64,000 nucleotides of DNA from Marinobacterium jannaschii DSM 6295 (GTDB taxonomy: Bacteria > Pseudomonadota > Gammaproteobacteria > Pseudomonadales > Balneatricaceae). The translations under genes and the position numbers were made by a program. Location of the stretch: the NCBI RefSeq assembly GCF_000620085.1, contig NZ_KK211064.1, forward strand, positions 294,272 to 358,271, in the 5' to 3' direction. Below the pieces are notes generated by a model, which was not told the origin of the DNA, searched no databases, and saw only the letters and a list, made by a program, of their open reading frames with translations. Shown here piece after piece: positions 37,000-46,866 of the stretch (the first letter of the stretch is position 1; every line of letters begins with the position of its first letter).

Positions 37000-37013
37000 T
37001 AGAATCTGAGATA

Positions 37014-37039
37014 TTTAATAAACAAAAATGTTTATTAAA
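37014..37039. promoter_or_regulatory. Operator 2 in the regulator/MFS intergenic region
   Basis: TTTAATAAAC-N6-GTTTATTAAA, a perfect 10-bp inverted repeat. It overlaps the alternative MFS start codon at 37028, which argues that translation begins at 37052 instead. Confidence 0.75.
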
Positions 37040-37051
37040 TGGGTGGCAGCT

Positions 37052-38278
37052 ATGAACCGGACAGAATGGATACTGTTTATGACGGTGATGCTGGCGGTAG
37101 CGGGGTTTGCCCTGCCATCGCCGGTGATGACGCCGATGTTCCTCGATCAGGGGTACCAGCTTCTGGCGTCTGATACCGGCCAGACCGAACGGATCTGGTG
37201 GCTGATGCTGGCCTTTGGCCTCTATCCGGTGGGGCAGATGCTGGGCGGGCCTTATCTGGGACGCTTGTCGGATCGCTGGGGCCGCAAGCCGGTACTGGTC
37301 GGGGCGCTGATCGGAGTGGTGCTGGGCTACCTGGTGATGGCGCTGGCGATCTGGCAGCAGTGGCTCTGGCTGTTATTGCTCAGCCGTCTCTGGGAGGGAC
37401 TCTGTAACGGCAATGTGGCGATCGCCCAGGCGATGGCGGCCGACATCAGTTCACCTGAGCGCAAGCCGATCCTGTTCTCGCGTCTGAATGTGGCACTGAA
37501 TATGGGTTGGATTGTCGGGCCGTTGTTTGGCGGCTTTATGGCTGAGTACGGCGGCGGTTATACCGCACCCTTTATCGGTGCCGGGGTGATCGCGGCGCTG
37601 AACCTGGGCGGGGTGTTCTGGGGGTTACCGGCGGTGACAACCGCAGCGCAGGGCCCCGGCGCTGAGCCACCGGCGGTGCGCCTGAGCCTGATTAGGCTGC
37701 CGCAGCTGCGTCTCTATCTGTTGCTGACCCTGCTGAGCTACGGCGCCATTATGCTGTATTTCAACTTCTTCAATGTCTGGCTGGTGGAGCGTTTTGCCCA
37801 GACGCCATTCCAGCTGGCGCTGGCCGCTGTGATGATCAGTGTACCGATGATGTTCGGCAGCTGGCTGGCGGGACGTATCTCAGGCCGGTTGCACCTGCTC
37901 TGGATCGGTCTGCTGGGACATCTGCTGATGACGCTGGGGATGTTGCTGTTTGTGGTGCCGCAGTCGCTGGCAATGCTGTATCTGGTGATGGCGATCGCCG
38001 GTGTCGGTATCACCATCGGCGAGCAGGCGACCTCGCTGGGGGTTTCCAACAATGCGCCTGCATCACAGCAGGGCGAGGCGATGGGACTCTATCGGGCACT
38101 GGCAATGGGCAGTGAGCTGCTGGCGGCAGCGATGGGAGCGCTACTGGTAATTCAGGGAACCCAGTATGCCTATATCGGGGCGGCCATGCTGGCGCTGCTC
38201 TGTGTACTGATCTTCCTGCGCAAGGGAATCGTCGAGGTAGGACGGGCGCTGCGGCCGCAGTCGACCAGCGCGCCCTGA
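37052..38278 (+). CDS. MFS transporter (TetA/MdtG-like drug:proton antiporter group)
   Basis: 408 residues with about 12 membrane helices. The motif A loop GGPYLGRLSDRWGRKPVLVGAL after helix 2 fits drug:H+ antiporters, and GLCNGNVAIAQAMAADIS resembles the motif C/D region. It exports an unknown compound. ATG 37052 (MNRTEWILF) is preferred over 37028, because 37028 lies inside an operator palindrome. Its divergent partner gene encodes an apparent iron-sulfur regulator. Confidence 0.88.
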   Translation: MNRTEWILFMTVMLAVAGFALPSPVMTPMFLDQGYQLLASDTGQTERIWWLMLAFGLYPVGQMLGGPYLGRLSDRWGRKPVLVGALIGVVLGYLVMALAIWQQWLWLLLLSRLWEGLCNGNVAIAQAMAADISSPERKPILFSRLNVALNMGWIVGPLFGGFMAEYGGGYTAPFIGAGVIAALNLGGVFWGLPAVTTAAQGPGAEPPAVRLSLIRLPQLRLYLLLTLLSYGAIMLYFNFFNVWLVERFAQTPFQLALAAVMISVPMMFGSWLAGRISGRLHLLWIGLLGHLLMTLGMLLFVVPQSLAMLYLVMAIAGVGITIGEQATSLGVSNNAPASQQGEAMGLYRALAMGSELLAAAMGALLVIQGTQYAYIGAAMLALLCVLIFLRKGIVEVGRALRPQSTSAP

Positions 38279-38294
38279 GGTGGTATCGAAACGG

Positions 38295-38948
38295 TCAGGC
38301 CAGGGCGATCACCTCATCGACCAGCTTATTGATGCCGCTGGCGGCTTCGCTGATGGAGCCCGCCAGCATATAGGCCGGGGTGGTCACCAGCTTGCGTTCG
38401 GCATCTACGACTATCTCATCGACACAGGCATTGCGGTGCTGGCCGCCCATCGCTTCGATAGCGGCGGCGGTGTCGGCATCGTTGCCGATGGTGCAGGTGG
38501 CGCCTTCACCAAACAGCAGTGGCGTCATCGCCGGGGCAATACAGATCAGGCCGACCGGCTTAGCCGCGGCATGGATCGCCTGGGTGAAGCGTTTCACCTC
38601 GGCGTTGACGCCACAGTCACTGCCATTAACGGCGAAGTCAGACAGATTCTTGGCCGCGCCGAAGCCTCCGGGGATGATCAGGGCGTCATAGTCAGCGGCA
38701 TCGGCGCTGGCCAGATCGATAATATCGCCGCGGGCCAGTCGCGCCGCCTCGATGAGTACGTTACGGCGTTCGCCCTCGGCCACTTCGCCCTTGAGGTGAT
38801 TGATCACATGCAGCTGCTCTATATCCGGTGCCATGCACTGGTAACTGGCATTGTTCTGTTCGATGCGCAGCAGTGTCAGCACCGATTCATAGATTTCGGC
38901 GCCGTCATAGACACCGCAGCCGGACAGGATTACAGCGATCTTTTTCAT
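38295..38948 (-). CDS. elbB: Isoprenoid biosynthesis / glyoxalase protein ElbB
   Basis: 217 residues of the DJ-1/PfpI superfamily. MKKIAVILSGCGVYDGAEIYESVLTLL and IIPGGFGAAKNLSDFA are ElbB-specific, and the nucleophile-elbow cysteine lies in VGLICIAPAM. E. coli ElbB has glyoxalase activity in vitro and has been linked to isoprenoid synthesis; its real role is uncertain. ATG 38948 is preferred; 38975 adds unrelated residues. The stop is 17 bases from the MFS stop (convergent). Confidence 0.92.
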   Translation of the reverse strand: MKKIAVILSGCGVYDGAEIYESVLTLLRIEQNNASYQCMAPDIEQLHVINHLKGEVAEGERRNVLIEAARLARGDIIDLASADAADYDALIIPGGFGAAKNLSDFAVNGSDCGVNAEVKRFTQAIHAAAKPVGLICIAPAMTPLLFGEGATCTIGNDADTAAAIEAMGGQHRNACVDEIVVDAERKLVTTPAYMLAGSISEAASGINKLVDEVIALA

Positions 38949-39155
38949 TGCAGAGGTTCTCCCTTCTCTATTCACCGGGTGATTTTAATCATACCCGCGC
39001 CGCTGTGAATTGCGTTAAGATTTTGCCTATATTCCAGACAATTCGCGCAGCGTGCCGGCTCAGCCAGTCGGCGGGGCTGGCGCCTGATCTGCCCTGTTAT
39101 TTCGGGTTTGTCATATATTTGTCATCATTTTCGAGTCCAATCTCAATTCAAGTAA

Positions 39156-40178
<1,023 letters not shown>

Positions 40179-40219
40179 GTCGCGGCACGCACCAGCGGGC
40201 CGCCCAAGGAGATTATGGA

Positions 40220-42376
40220 ATGGTCGAACAGTTAACGGAACAAAATGAAGCCGCAGTGGCCCTGCTGGAGAGTCGTGAGAGTGTGCCCACTACCGAGGAA
40301 CCGGTAGAGGAGCCGCCGGTTGACCTTAAAGCCCCTGAGCTTTATATCAACCGCGAGCTGAGTCATCTGCAGTTTAATATCCGCGTGCTGGAGCAGGTGC
40401 TGGACGAAAGCCATCCGTTGCTGGAACGGCTGATGTTCCTGCTGATCTTCTCCAGTAACCTGGATGAGTTCTTTGAGATCCGCGTCGCCGAACAGCTGCG
40501 TCAGCTGAAGTACGGCCGCGAGGCAGTGGGGCCGGATGCGATGCATCCGCGTCAGGTGCTGGAGCGGATCAGCGAGATCTGCCATACCCAGGTCGAGCGC
40601 CAGTATAAGATCCTCAATGAGTTGCTGTTCCCGGCGATGGAGGCGGAGAATATCCACTTCCTGCGCCGTGCCAGCTGGACGCCGGAGCAGCGCGACTGGA
40701 TCAAGGACTACTTCGAGGAGCGGGTGTTACCGGTAATCAGCCCGGTCGGCCTCGACCCGTCGCACCCTTTCCCGCGTCTGGTGAATAAGAGCCTCAACTT
40801 TATCGTTCAGCTGGACGGTAAGGATGCCTTCGGTCGTGAGACCGGGCTGGCAATCATCCCGGCGCCGCGTTCGCTGCCGCGCCTGATCCGCCTGCCGGAA
40901 GAGCTCTGTGGCGAGGGCGATAACCTGATCTTCCTCTCCTCGATTATTCATGAGTTCGCCGATGAACTGTTCCCGGGGATGGAAGTGAAGGGCTGCTTCC
41001 AGTTCCGTATTACCCGCAACGCCGACCTGACCTTCGATTTTGAAGAGATCGAGGATCTGGCCAACACCCTGCGTGGTGAGCTGCATTCGCGGAAATACGG
41101 TGATGCGGTGCGCCTGGAAGTGGACCAGCGTACGCCTGAGGACCTGATTCACTTCCTGCAGGAGGAGTTCAGCCTTAACGAAGCCCAGACCTATCGCGTC
41201 GATGGCCCGGTTAACCTGACCCGCATGATGGCGGTGCGTGACCTGGTCGAACGCAACGACCTGCGTTACAAGCCGTTCTCTCCGGGCATGCCGGGGCGCC
41301 TCAAGGAACAGAAGGATATGTTCCTCTCCCTGCGCCATGGCGATATCCTGCTGCAGCATCCGTTTCAGTCCTTCACCCCGGTGGTCGACCTGCTGCGCCA
41401 GGCGGCCAAAGATCCCGGTGTCGTGGCGATCAAGCAGACCCTTTACCGCACCGGTGCCAAGTCCGATATCGTCAAGGCGCTGGTGGAAGCGGCCCGCAAC
41501 GGTAAGGAGGTCACGGTGGTGATCGAGTTGCGTGCCCGCTTCGACGAGGAGAGCAATCTGCACCTGGCCAGCCGTCTGCAGGAAGCGGGCTGTCTGGTGG
41601 TGTACGGGGTGGTGGGCTATAAGTGCCACGCCAAGGCGATCCTGATCGTGCGCGAGGAGGGGAATAAGCTGGTGCGCTACAGTCATCTGGGCACCGGCAA
41701 CTACCACTCCGGAACCGCCCGCCTCTACACCGACTACAGCTATATGACGGCTGATCAGGAGGTGGGCGAGGATGTGCATAAGGTATTCCAGCAGCTGACC
41801 GGCATGGGCAAGATCCAGAAGCTGAAGAAGCTCTATAACGCCCCCTTTACCCTGCATGCCAAGATGATCGAACTGATCCAGCGCGAAGCGCGTCTGGCCA
41901 AGTCCGGCAAGAAAGGCCATATCATGGTGAAGGTTAACGGCCTGACCGAGCCGAAGATGATCCGCGCGCTGTACGAAGCCTCCAAGGCCGGCGTGCAGAT
42001 CGACCTGGTGATTCGCGGCATGTGCCGACTGCGTCCGGGAATTCCGGGACTGTCGGAGAATATCCGTGTGCGCTCTATTATCGGCCGCTTCCTGGAGCAT
42101 ACCCGGGTCTATTACTTCGGGCATAACGGTAAGCCGGAAGTGTTCGGTGCCAGTGCCGACTGGATGGAGCGTAATATGCTGAACCGTGTCGAGACCGGCT
42201 TCCAGCTGTTCGGCAAGCATGCCGACCGTATCAAGCGCGAGCTGGATTATTATATGGCGGACAACTGCCAGAGCTGGGATCTGCAGGCCGACGGAAGCTA
42301 TGTGCAGAACTTCCCGGCCGAAGGGGAAGAGGCGTTCTCGGCACAGCAGAAACTGCTGGAAGAATTTGCCCGCTAA
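40220..42376 (+). CDS. ppk: Polyphosphate kinase 1
   Basis: 718 residues from ATG 40220 (AAGGAGA 7 bases upstream). N domain (LYINRELSHLQFNIRVLEQ, FSSNLDEFFEIRVAEQ) and the catalytic C domain with the autophosphorylated histidine in CHAKAILIVREE and the second histidine in TLHAKMIELIQREA. It polymerises ATP terminal phosphate into polyphosphate. It follows hemB by 41 bases and is probably co-transcribed; the same neighbourhood is known in Pseudomonas. Confidence 0.96.
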   Translation: MVEQLTEQNEAAVALLESRESVPTTEEPVEEPPVDLKAPELYINRELSHLQFNIRVLEQVLDESHPLLERLMFLLIFSSNLDEFFEIRVAEQLRQLKYGREAVGPDAMHPRQVLERISEICHTQVERQYKILNELLFPAMEAENIHFLRRASWTPEQRDWIKDYFEERVLPVISPVGLDPSHPFPRLVNKSLNFIVQLDGKDAFGRETGLAIIPAPRSLPRLIRLPEELCGEGDNLIFLSSIIHEFADELFPGMEVKGCFQFRITRNADLTFDFEEIEDLANTLRGELHSRKYGDAVRLEVDQRTPEDLIHFLQEEFSLNEAQTYRVDGPVNLTRMMAVRDLVERNDLRYKPFSPGMPGRLKEQKDMFLSLRHGDILLQHPFQSFTPVVDLLRQAAKDPGVVAIKQTLYRTGAKSDIVKALVEAARNGKEVTVVIELRARFDEESNLHLASRLQEAGCLVVYGVVGYKCHAKAILIVREEGNKLVRYSHLGTGNYHSGTARLYTDYSYMTADQEVGEDVHKVFQQLTGMGKIQKLKKLYNAPFTLHAKMIELIQREARLAKSGKKGHIMVKVNGLTEPKMIRALYEASKAGVQIDLVIRGMCRLRPGIPGLSENIRVRSIIGRFLEHTRVYYFGHNGKPEVFGASADWMERNMLNRVETGFQLFGKHADRIKRELDYYMADNCQSWDLQADGSYVQNFPAEGEEAFSAQQKLLEEFAR

Positions 42377-42396
42377 CGCTGCTGCCAGCTGCAAAC

Positions 42397-42421
42397 AGGC
42401 GACCTGCGGGTCGCCTTTTTT
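42397..42421 (+). terminator. Terminator of hemB-ppk
   Basis: AGGCGACC-TGCG-GGTCGCCT followed by TTTTT, 20 bases after the ppk stop. Confidence 0.88.
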
Positions 42422-42653
42422 AGGTGCTGAATCTGAGGCTCGGTTGAGCACTTAACAGCCATAAACAGAATATCTGTTACGTAATTGCGATTTGGCAGTG
42501 AAAATTGCAGAATAGCGCCTTTAGGGTTTCTTATGTTGAATAAAGTTTATTAATAACATCAGACGAAACCCATGCTAACGGGCATAGCGCAGTATGTAGC
42601 GTTAAGCCTAGCCTCGGTACTGGTGATCCCGGTGCAGCAGGCCAGCGACACAA

Positions 42654-42695
42654 CGGAACCATCCAATCGGAACCATCCAATCGGAATTATCCAAT
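42654..42695 (+). repeat. Three tandem 14-bp repeats running into the ATPase start codon
   Basis: CGGAACCATCCAAT occurs twice exactly and a third time with two changes (CGGAATTATCCAAT). The last two bases of the third copy are the first two of ATG 42694, and its GGAA is the only Shine-Dalgarno-like sequence at proper spacing. Confidence 0.85.
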
Positions 42696-43467
42696 GGCCA
42701 ATGTACGCACGGCTCTTGAACTGACTGATATTCACAAATCCTACGGTGATCACGAAGTTCTGAAAGGGGTCTCCCTGTCTGCCAATGATGGCGACGTAAT
42801 CTCTATCCTAGGTTCCAGTGGTTCAGGTAAAAGCACGCTGCTGCGTTGTATTAACCTGCTGGAACAGCCTAACAGCGGCAAGATCGTTGTGGGTGGCGAG
42901 GAGCTTGTGCTGAAAACCGCCAAGAACGGCGCGTTGGAAGCGGCCAACCGTAAACAGCTGGAACTGATGCGCTCACGCATCGGATTTGTATTCCAGCAGT
43001 TTAATCTCTGGCCTCATAAGACTATCCTGCAGAATATTGTCGAAGCACCGACTCAGGTGCTGGGACTGCCTAAAGATGAAGCGACTGCGCGTGCTCAGGA
43101 ACTGCTGCATAAAGTAGGCCTGGCGCATAAACAGGATGCTTATCCGGGCAACCTGTCCGGCGGCCAGCAGCAGCGTGTGGCGATTGCCCGTACGCTGGCA
43201 ATGGACCCGCAGGTACTGCTGTTTGATGAACCCACCTCGGCCCTCGATCCTGAACTGGTCAATGAGGTGCTGAGTGTGATGCGTGAACTGGCGGAAGAGG
43301 GACGTACCATGCTGATCGTGACCCACGAGATGCGTTTTGCCCGCGATGTATCCAGCCAGGTGGTGTTCCTGCATCAGGGACAGGTGGAGGAGATGGGGCC
43401 TCCCGAACAGCTGTTCGACAATCCCGAATCGGTACGTGTGCGGGAATTTATGTCCAGCCACAGCTGA
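42694..43467 (+). CDS. ABC amino-acid importer, ATP-binding protein (HisP/ArtP/AotP type)
   Basis: 257 residues. Walker A ILGSSGSGKST, Q-loop FVFQQFNLWPHKT, signature LSGGQQQRVAIARTLAMDP, Walker B VLLFDEPTSALDPE and the switch histidine VTHEM. The insertion before the Q-loop (VLKTAKNGALEAANRKQLELMRSRI) is typical of the histidine/arginine/ornithine transporters. It drives the QM permease pair downstream. Gene order is ATPase, binding protein, two permeases, as in artPIQM. Confidence 0.94.
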   Translation: MANVRTALELTDIHKSYGDHEVLKGVSLSANDGDVISILGSSGSGKSTLLRCINLLEQPNSGKIVVGGEELVLKTAKNGALEAANRKQLELMRSRIGFVFQQFNLWPHKTILQNIVEAPTQVLGLPKDEATARAQELLHKVGLAHKQDAYPGNLSGGQQQRVAIARTLAMDPQVLLFDEPTSALDPELVNEVLSVMRELAEEGRTMLIVTHEMRFARDVSSQVVFLHQGQVEEMGPPEQLFDNPESVRVREFMSSHS

Positions 43468-43515
43468 TCTGTTGATACTAATAACAACATAACTATACAA
43501 AGAGAACTGAAAATC

Positions 43516-44274
43516 ATGAGCGTTCGCAAGATTATTGCTACAGCATCTGTCATCGCCGGAGCTATGTTCGCCGCACAGGGCGCGCTGGCCGGTGACAAAA
43601 TCCGTATCGCCACTGAAGGCGCTTACGCACCTTTCAACATGGTTGATGCCAGCGGTCAGCTGACCGGTTTTGACGTTGATATCGCCAATGCACTGTGTAA
43701 AGAGATGAAGGCGGATTGCAGCATCGTGGCTCAGGACTGGGATGGCATTATCCCTGGCCTGCGTGCGCGCAAATACGACGCTATCATCGCTTCCATGTCG
43801 ATCACCAAAGAGCGTCTGCGCGTGGTGGACTTTACCGAGCGCTACTACTCCAACGTACTGGCATTCGTAGCGCCTGAGGGCAAAACGTTTGAAACCAGCA
43901 AAGAAGCCCTGAAAGGCAAGACCATCGGTGCCCAGCGCGCCACGATTGCCGGTCAGTACCTGGAAGACAACCTGGCGGACGTTGTAACGGTTAAGCTGTA
44001 CGACACTCAGGATAACGCTTACCTGGATCTGTCCTCCGGCCGTCTGGATGGCCTGCTGTCCGACAAGTTCCCTGCCTACGACTGGCTGCAGACTGATGCC
44101 GCTAAAGGCTTCGAATTCAAAGGCGCGGATATCGACATCAACGATGAGATCGGTATCGCAGTACGTAAGGGTGACAAGCTGAAGGCTAAGCTGAACGCAG
44201 CGCTGGACGCGATCCGTGCTAACGGCGAGTACGACAAGATCAACGCCAAGTACTTCCCGTTCTCCATCTATTAA
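43516..44274 (+). CDS. ABC amino-acid importer, periplasmic binding protein (HisJ/ArgT/AotJ type)
   Basis: 252 residues with a signal peptide (IIATASVIAGAMFAAQGALA, cleavage near 25) and an SBP_bac_3 fold: KIRIATEGAYAPFNMVDASGQLTGFDVDIANALCKEM and DAIIASMSITKERLRVVDFTERYYS, which carries the conserved Arg and Asp contacting the ligand alpha-carboxyl and amino groups. A basic amino acid (arginine, ornithine, lysine or histidine) is the likely ligand from family resemblance. A strong terminator separates it from the permease genes. Confidence 0.93.
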   Translation: MSVRKIIATASVIAGAMFAAQGALAGDKIRIATEGAYAPFNMVDASGQLTGFDVDIANALCKEMKADCSIVAQDWDGIIPGLRARKYDAIIASMSITKERLRVVDFTERYYSNVLAFVAPEGKTFETSKEALKGKTIGAQRATIAGQYLEDNLADVVTVKLYDTQDNAYLDLSSGRLDGLLSDKFPAYDWLQTDAAKGFEFKGADIDINDEIGIAVRKGDKLKAKLNAALDAIRANGEYDKINAKYFPFSIY

Positions 44275-44300
44275 TCTGAGCTAAGCTCTGTATTAATCAC

Positions 44301-44343
44301 CGGGTTCCGTCGGCCGAGTGTCGACGGAACCCGTCGTTTTTTT
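44301..44343 (+). terminator. Terminator between the binding protein and permease genes
   Basis: A perfect 12-bp stem (CGGGTTCCGTCG and complement) with a 9-base loop, followed by TCG and seven T. Partial termination here would give more binding protein than permease. Confidence 0.85.
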
Positions 44344-44360
44344 AACACAGGTTACTTTTC

Positions 44361-45053
44361 ATGGATCTGCAAGGTTTTGGGCATCTGCTGCTCTCCGGAA
44401 CCTGGGTCACGGTTCAGCTGGCGGTGGCCAGTCTGATTGTCGGCCTGATGTTCGGACTGATGGGTGCCGCGGCGAAACTCTCCAAGTCTAAAGTGCTGCG
44501 CGGCATCGCCACCGGTTACACCACTTTTGTCCGTGGTATGCCCGAGTTACTGCTGGTACTGATGCTCTATTTTGGTGGCTCGCAGCTGGTTGGTGTTATC
44601 GCCGGCCTGTTTGGCTATGAAGAATATATCGAGATCGGCCCGTTTGTGGCGGGTGTCGCGGCCCTGTCGATCGCCTTTGGTGCCTATGCCACCGAGGTGT
44701 TCCGGATGGCAATGATGGCGATTCCCAAGGGCCAGTGGGAGGCTTCCCAGGCCTTCGGCATGAGTCCGCTGAAAACCTTCTTCCGTATTATCCTGCCGCA
44801 GGTATGGCGTCTCGCCCTGCCGGGGCTGGGTAACCTGTTTCAGGTGTTACTGAAAGACACCGCGCTGGTATCGGTGGTGGGACTGAGCGATATCCTGCGT
44901 CAGGCGTCGGTGGCGATCAGTGCCACTAAAGAGCCGTTTACCTTCTACCTGGCGGCCCTGTTGATCTATCTGGCACTGACGGCAGTGGCTACCGGCCTGA
45001 CCCTGTGGATGGAGAAAGTGGCTGATCCGGCTGCCCGGGGGACGCGCGTATGA
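44361..45053 (+). CDS. ABC amino-acid importer permease (HisQ/ArtQ type)
   Basis: 230 residues, about five membrane helices. The coupling-helix EAA motif is EASQAFGMSPLKTFFRIILPQ. FVRGMPELLLVLMLYFGG is the usual HisQ-type segment. It forms a heterodimer with the next gene product, overlapping its start by 4 bases. Confidence 0.93.
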   Translation: MDLQGFGHLLLSGTWVTVQLAVASLIVGLMFGLMGAAAKLSKSKVLRGIATGYTTFVRGMPELLLVLMLYFGGSQLVGVIAGLFGYEEYIEIGPFVAGVAALSIAFGAYATEVFRMAMMAIPKGQWEASQAFGMSPLKTFFRIILPQVWRLALPGLGNLFQVLLKDTALVSVVGLSDILRQASVAISATKEPFTFYLAALLIYLALTAVATGLTLWMEKVADPAARGTRV

Positions 45054-45799
45054 TGTGGGAATGGGAAGTTATCTGGCAGTATTTTCCGCGCCTGCTCGAA
45101 GGTGCCCTGCTGACCCTGGAGCTGGTGGTGATCTCCGGCCTGCTCGGCTTTGCCCTGGCGGTGCCGCTGGCACTGATGCGTGCGGCAGAGAGTGTCGTGC
45201 TGCGTGTCATCGCCTTCAGCTATATCTATATCTTCCGAGGCTCGCCGTTGCTGGTGCAGATCTTCCTGATCTACTACGGTGCCTCGCAGTTTGAGGTAAT
45301 CCGTGAGTCGTTTATGTGGGAGTACCTGAAGCAGCCGTACTGGTGTGCCATTCTGGCGTTCACGCTGAACACGGCGGCCTACAGTGCCGAGCTGTTCCGT
45401 GGCGCGATCCAGGCGATCCCCAGGGGGGAGATCGAGGCGGCTCTGGCGGTGGGGATGAACCGGGTGAAACTGATCAAGCGGATCGTACTGCCGCGTGCCT
45501 TTGGTATCGCCCTGCCAGCCTATGGCAATGAGGTGATCCTGATGCTCAAGGGCAGCGCCCTGGCGTCGACGATCACTCTGCTGGACCTCACCGGCATGGC
45601 GCGTACCGTGATCGCCCGTACCTATACGCCGATCGAGATCTTCACCGCGGCCGGTGTGATCTATCTGGTGCTGGCGGGCCTGGTGATTCTGCTGTTCCGC
45701 TTTATGGAATACCGCTTTAACCGCTACCAGTACTATAAACACCAGGACGTACCGGCCAATATAGACCCGCGCCTGCGTGACGAGCATCTGGATACCTGA
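45050..45799 (+). CDS. ABC amino-acid importer permease (HisM/ArtM type)
   Basis: 249 residues, about five membrane helices, EAA motif EAALAVGMNRVKLIKRIVLPRA and the preceding FRGSPLLVQIFLIYYG. The start overlaps the previous stop (ATGA). A second ATG follows immediately, so the first residue is uncertain. Last gene of the importer operon. Confidence 0.93.
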   Translation: MMWEWEVIWQYFPRLLEGALLTLELVVISGLLGFALAVPLALMRAAESVVLRVIAFSYIYIFRGSPLLVQIFLIYYGASQFEVIRESFMWEYLKQPYWCAILAFTLNTAAYSAELFRGAIQAIPRGEIEAALAVGMNRVKLIKRIVLPRAFGIALPAYGNEVILMLKGSALASTITLLDLTGMARTVIARTYTPIEIFTAAGVIYLVLAGLVILLFRFMEYRFNRYQYYKHQDVPANIDPRLRDEHLDT

Positions 45800-45854
45800 G
45801 GCAATGCCTCAGGAGCTACGAGCAACGGGCTGGTAGCAAAAAGCTAAAAGCGCT

Positions 45855-45884
45855 AAGGCCTCCATCTGGAGGCCTTTTTTATTT
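45855..45884 (+). terminator. Terminator of the amino-acid importer operon
   Basis: AAGGCCTCC-ATCT-GGAGGCCTT followed by TTTTATTTT. Confidence 0.88.
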
Positions 45885-45920
45885 TCCTGGTTCCCTCACT
45901 CTGCGTGGTAACCCATAGCT

Positions 45921-45952
45921 ATGCATTCCCACGGGGATCGTGGGAACGAGAT
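45921..45952. repeat. REP-like palindromic element
   Basis: TTCCCACG-GGGAT-CGTGGGAA flanked by ATGCA and CGAGAT. This layout is a familiar dispersed intergenic repeat in many proteobacteria. The preceding 20 bases (CTGCGTGGTAACCCATAG) look like a degenerate second copy in the other orientation. It lies between convergent genes, the usual site for such elements. Confidence 0.6.
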
Positions 45953-45966
45953 ATCCCAGCGACTCT

Positions 45967-46812
45967 CTAGGACTCTTTGCGGAAGGTTTCGATCAGCGCC
46001 GGATAGCCATCGCGGTAACCCGGATATTTCAGCCGGTAGCCACTGGCTTTCATCCGGCTGTTATCGCAGCGCTTGCTGCCGGCACGGCGGCTGTTTTTAC
46101 GCTCCGTGATCTCAACACCCAGTTGCTCCGCCAGCCATTCGCCGATATCGGCCAGTGGTGCGGGATCGTCGTCGCTGGCCAGGTAGACCGGTTCGATCGC
46201 CTCATTGGCGCGGACTTTTTCAATCAGGTGGGCGAGGAAGCCGGCGCAGTCGTCGCGGTGGATGCGGTTGCCTCGTTGCACCGGCTCGCGGGCGGCGACA
46301 ATGCCTGTGGCGACCTGGCGCAGCATATGGGTGCGGCCCGGGCCGTAGATGCCGCTGAAGCGCACTACGCTGGCAGGAATACCGCTCTCCAGCACTTGCT
46401 TTTCTGCCGCCAGCATAATCCGGCCGCTGAAGCGGCTCGGTTCGGTGGGACTGGTTTCGTCGACCGTCTCGCCGCCATTCTGGTGGTATACGCCGCTGCT
46501 GGACGTGAACATCAGCTGGCGGGGCGGTGTTGGCAGGGCCCTGAGCAGGTTGGCCATGCCATCGATATAGGCGCTCTGGTAGCCCGCTTCGTCATGCTGA
46601 CTGGCGGCTACACTGTAGACTACGATATCCGCCGCGGGCAGCTGCTGCAGTGACACCGGATCGGACAGGTCGGCGCAGATCCCCTGAATACCGGGGGGGA
46701 GGTGCTTTAAATTACGGCGCAGGCCATATACCTTATAGCCTTTGGATATAAGTTGCTGAGCCAGCGCCGAGCCAACATCACCGCAGCCGGCGATCATTAC
46801 AGAAAGGGACAT
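45967..46812 (-). CDS. NAD-dependent epimerase/dehydratase family protein (YeeZ-like)
   Basis: 281 residues of extended SDR fold with the dinucleotide motif MIAGCGDVGSALAQQL (GxGxxG) and TSSSGVYHQNGGE in place of the catalytic region; SGIYGPGRTHML follows. The YxxxK pair of classical SDRs is not evident, as in YeeZ-type proteins, whose substrate is unknown. Divergent from oxyR. Confidence 0.85.
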   Translation of the reverse strand: MSLSVMIAGCGDVGSALAQQLISKGYKVYGLRRNLKHLPPGIQGICADLSDPVSLQQLPAADIVVYSVAASQHDEAGYQSAYIDGMANLLRALPTPPRQLMFTSSSGVYHQNGGETVDETSPTEPSRFSGRIMLAAEKQVLESGIPASVVRFSGIYGPGRTHMLRQVATGIVAAREPVQRGNRIHRDDCAGFLAHLIEKVRANEAIEPVYLASDDDPAPLADIGEWLAEQLGVEITERKNSRRAGSKRCDNSRMKASGYRLKYPGYRDGYPALIETFRKES

Positions 46813-46866
46813 GGACAGTCTCCGGTATTCAGTTCAGCGCCCATGATAGCAGAGGTACCGCTTCCG

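Noticed and set aside
40727..42451. 574-codon minus-strand frame opposite ppk
   Set aside because: Antisense of an intact ppk gene; no recognisable domain.
42530..42560. AT-rich dyad near 42535 resembling an ArgR box before the amino-acid importer
   Set aside because: Half-site spacing does not fit the 18-bp ARG box and one arm is imperfect. Tempting because of the transporter type, but not supported.
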